From Ulva prolifera (taxonomy: Eukaryota; Chlorophyta; Ulvophyceae; Ulvales; Ulvaceae), in NCBI GenBank assembly GCA_023078555.1, contig CM041202.1, positions 1,043,022 through 1,107,021 of the forward strand: DNA of 64,000 nt. The letters are read 5' to 3'. Shown piece by piece: positions 62,791 to 64,000 of this stretch. A program made the translations under genes and the position numbers. How positions within the stretch are numbered: the stretch's first letter is position 1; each line of letters opens with the position of its first letter. Below the pieces are notes generated by a model. The model made no database searches and was not told the origin of the DNA. It saw nothing but the letters and a program-made list of their open reading frames with translations.

Positions 62791-63662
62791 CACCTCAGTC
62801 CGGCAGGTCCGCGTGCGACATCGAGCACAACGTACGTGAAATGGTATCGGGAGCGCACGAATGTGGATTTTTGATTTGTACAAAAGCGCACGAATGTTGT
62901 AAGCGAAGGTATGCCAATAAGCTATGTCTTCTTTCGCCGGAATATGGGCTGCGCTTGAACTGTTGCGTCACCGCAGCCAAAAATCGGTCTCGAGAACGGG
63001 ACGCTTCCACGCGCGCTTACGGATCTGGTGAAGCGTTGCCACCGATCGAGCAGTCGCACTAGCACCGGGCAAGATGATCAATTCTTGACCAGCAGAAACA
63101 GAGCATAAACAGCTTGATCACCCACTGCAAGCACACTGACGTATATACAAGATCCACCCGGTACCGATCACAACTGTGCCGTACGTTCTACGCCGACATG
63201 AAGTACTTGAGCCCCCATTCTCGCGTTGAGTCGATGTGTTCGTTGTTCGTGCGCGACGTTCACGCAGCCTGACGCAGTTGAGAGAGTATATTGACGATGC
63301 GCATGGTAGGCGTCACGGTCGGTCGCGCGAATCGCACTGCGACACAGTGACGCGCAGCCGCGTAATACTTTGTGCACGTGCTTGAAAAGCCATCGGATCC
63401 CAGGCACATACACCAGCCTCAGGCTGCTCCGTGCTGTTCCCATGTGCTCTACTAGTAGTGTGCCACACACCTTGGGCAGACATCCAGCAGATGTGCGAGT
63501 ACATACACACCTGGGTGCGTGCCGCAGGTGGATGAACGCTGCCAGCGAATTCTTCAGCATGGATCAGAGTCAAAGATCCGGCCATGAGATATCTTTCACA
63601 GGCTCGTCGAGGAAAAAATGTTGTACAAGTTCGAACCAAACTTGTGTGCACGCATTGCTACG

Positions 63663-63796
63663 ATCTGTGGCCGCTTTCTGGCCACATGTGGCCACATGTT
63701 GTCAGGTGTTCTACAAAAGAGGGAACGGGAGAAAACAAACACTGAAACCGAATCTGTGGCCGCTTTCTGGCCACATGTGGCCACATGTTGTCAGGT
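63663..63796 (-). mobile_element. 44-bp tail-family-1 insertion with 45-bp target duplication
   Basis: A 45-bp direct repeat (63663-63707 and 63752-63796, starting ATCTGTGGCCGCTTTCTGG) brackets only 44 bp: GTTCTACAAAAGAGGGAACG, GGAGAAAACAAACACTGAAA, CCGA. The duplication is as long as the insert. Another tail copy follows directly at about 63800-63850. Confidence 0.93.
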
Positions 63797-64000
63797 CAAT
63801 TGACAAAAGAGTGAACGGAAGAAGACATCTTTACAAACACCAAAACCAGTACATGATGTATGTGGGTGAGCAATGGAAGGTGCGCCACACCCCCTGGCTG
63901 TGACCCGATAGCTTGCAGCCACACTGTCAGGCTTAACTAGTTGAGAGGCAGGTCTTGGTTGCATGCCACACCATGAAACACTGCGGTGACTTGAACATTT

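Overview
This is a nuclear window from a eukaryote, probably a unicellular alga or other protist. It has spliced genes with short introns, extreme microsatellites and homopolymers, non-LTR-type retroelement insertions with target-site duplications, and no bacterial operon structure. Introns begin GT-purine-pyrimidine-G and usually end TGCAG. Several retroelement 3' ends finish in TTGTAA, which resembles the UGUAA polyadenylation signal of green algae. That makes a chlorophyte-like host my best guess, but the sequence alone does not settle it.

The main gene content is a tandem family of three paralogous, cysteine-rich, secreted multidomain proteins, all on the minus strand: copy A (about 13.28-21.87 kb), copy B (31.28-38.41 kb) and copy C (51.93-60.91 kb). 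I assembled them exon by exon from homology between copies and from splice sites. Each starts with a signal-peptide exon ending near Ala-Gln, then a 149-nt exon, a 282-nt exon, and a run of cysteine-rich modules. Nearly all of the middle modules are flanked by phase-2 introns. Copies B and C end with a 44-nt micro-exon and a final Cys-rich exon. The models have lengths divisible by three: 791 aa for B, 992 aa for C, and 849 codons for A. Copies differ by whole modules. Copy A carries an in-frame TGA and may be a pseudogene. I do not recognise a named family or function.

The rest is mostly mobile-element debris. At 3.05-5.25 kb lies a 5'-truncated, GC-rich reverse-transcriptase element (YLDD box, zinc-knuckle-like motif, nuclease-like C-terminus) followed by a second truncated copy. 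A third copy is at 43.48-44.16 kb and degraded relics are at 28.25-29.7 kb. The 3' tail of this element recurs many times as very short insertions with clear target-site duplications. At least two other repeat families end in a similar TTGTAA tail.

The most notable find is a pair of short elements, 11188-11303 and 61188-61379, each flanked by its own direct repeat. Each carries a complete type I hammerhead ribozyme on the minus strand. Other structures include a 172-bp tandem satellite (8.10-8.93 kb), a 1.69-kb (TG)n tract, a perfect 64-bp palindrome at 25.26 kb, an organelle-like hairpin island near 26.3-27.05 kb, and poly-G tracts that sit exactly at the 5' splice sites of three introns.

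Large intervals (5.8-8.1, 11.3-13.3, 22-28, 45-46.8, 49.7-51.9 kb) hold no gene I can support.
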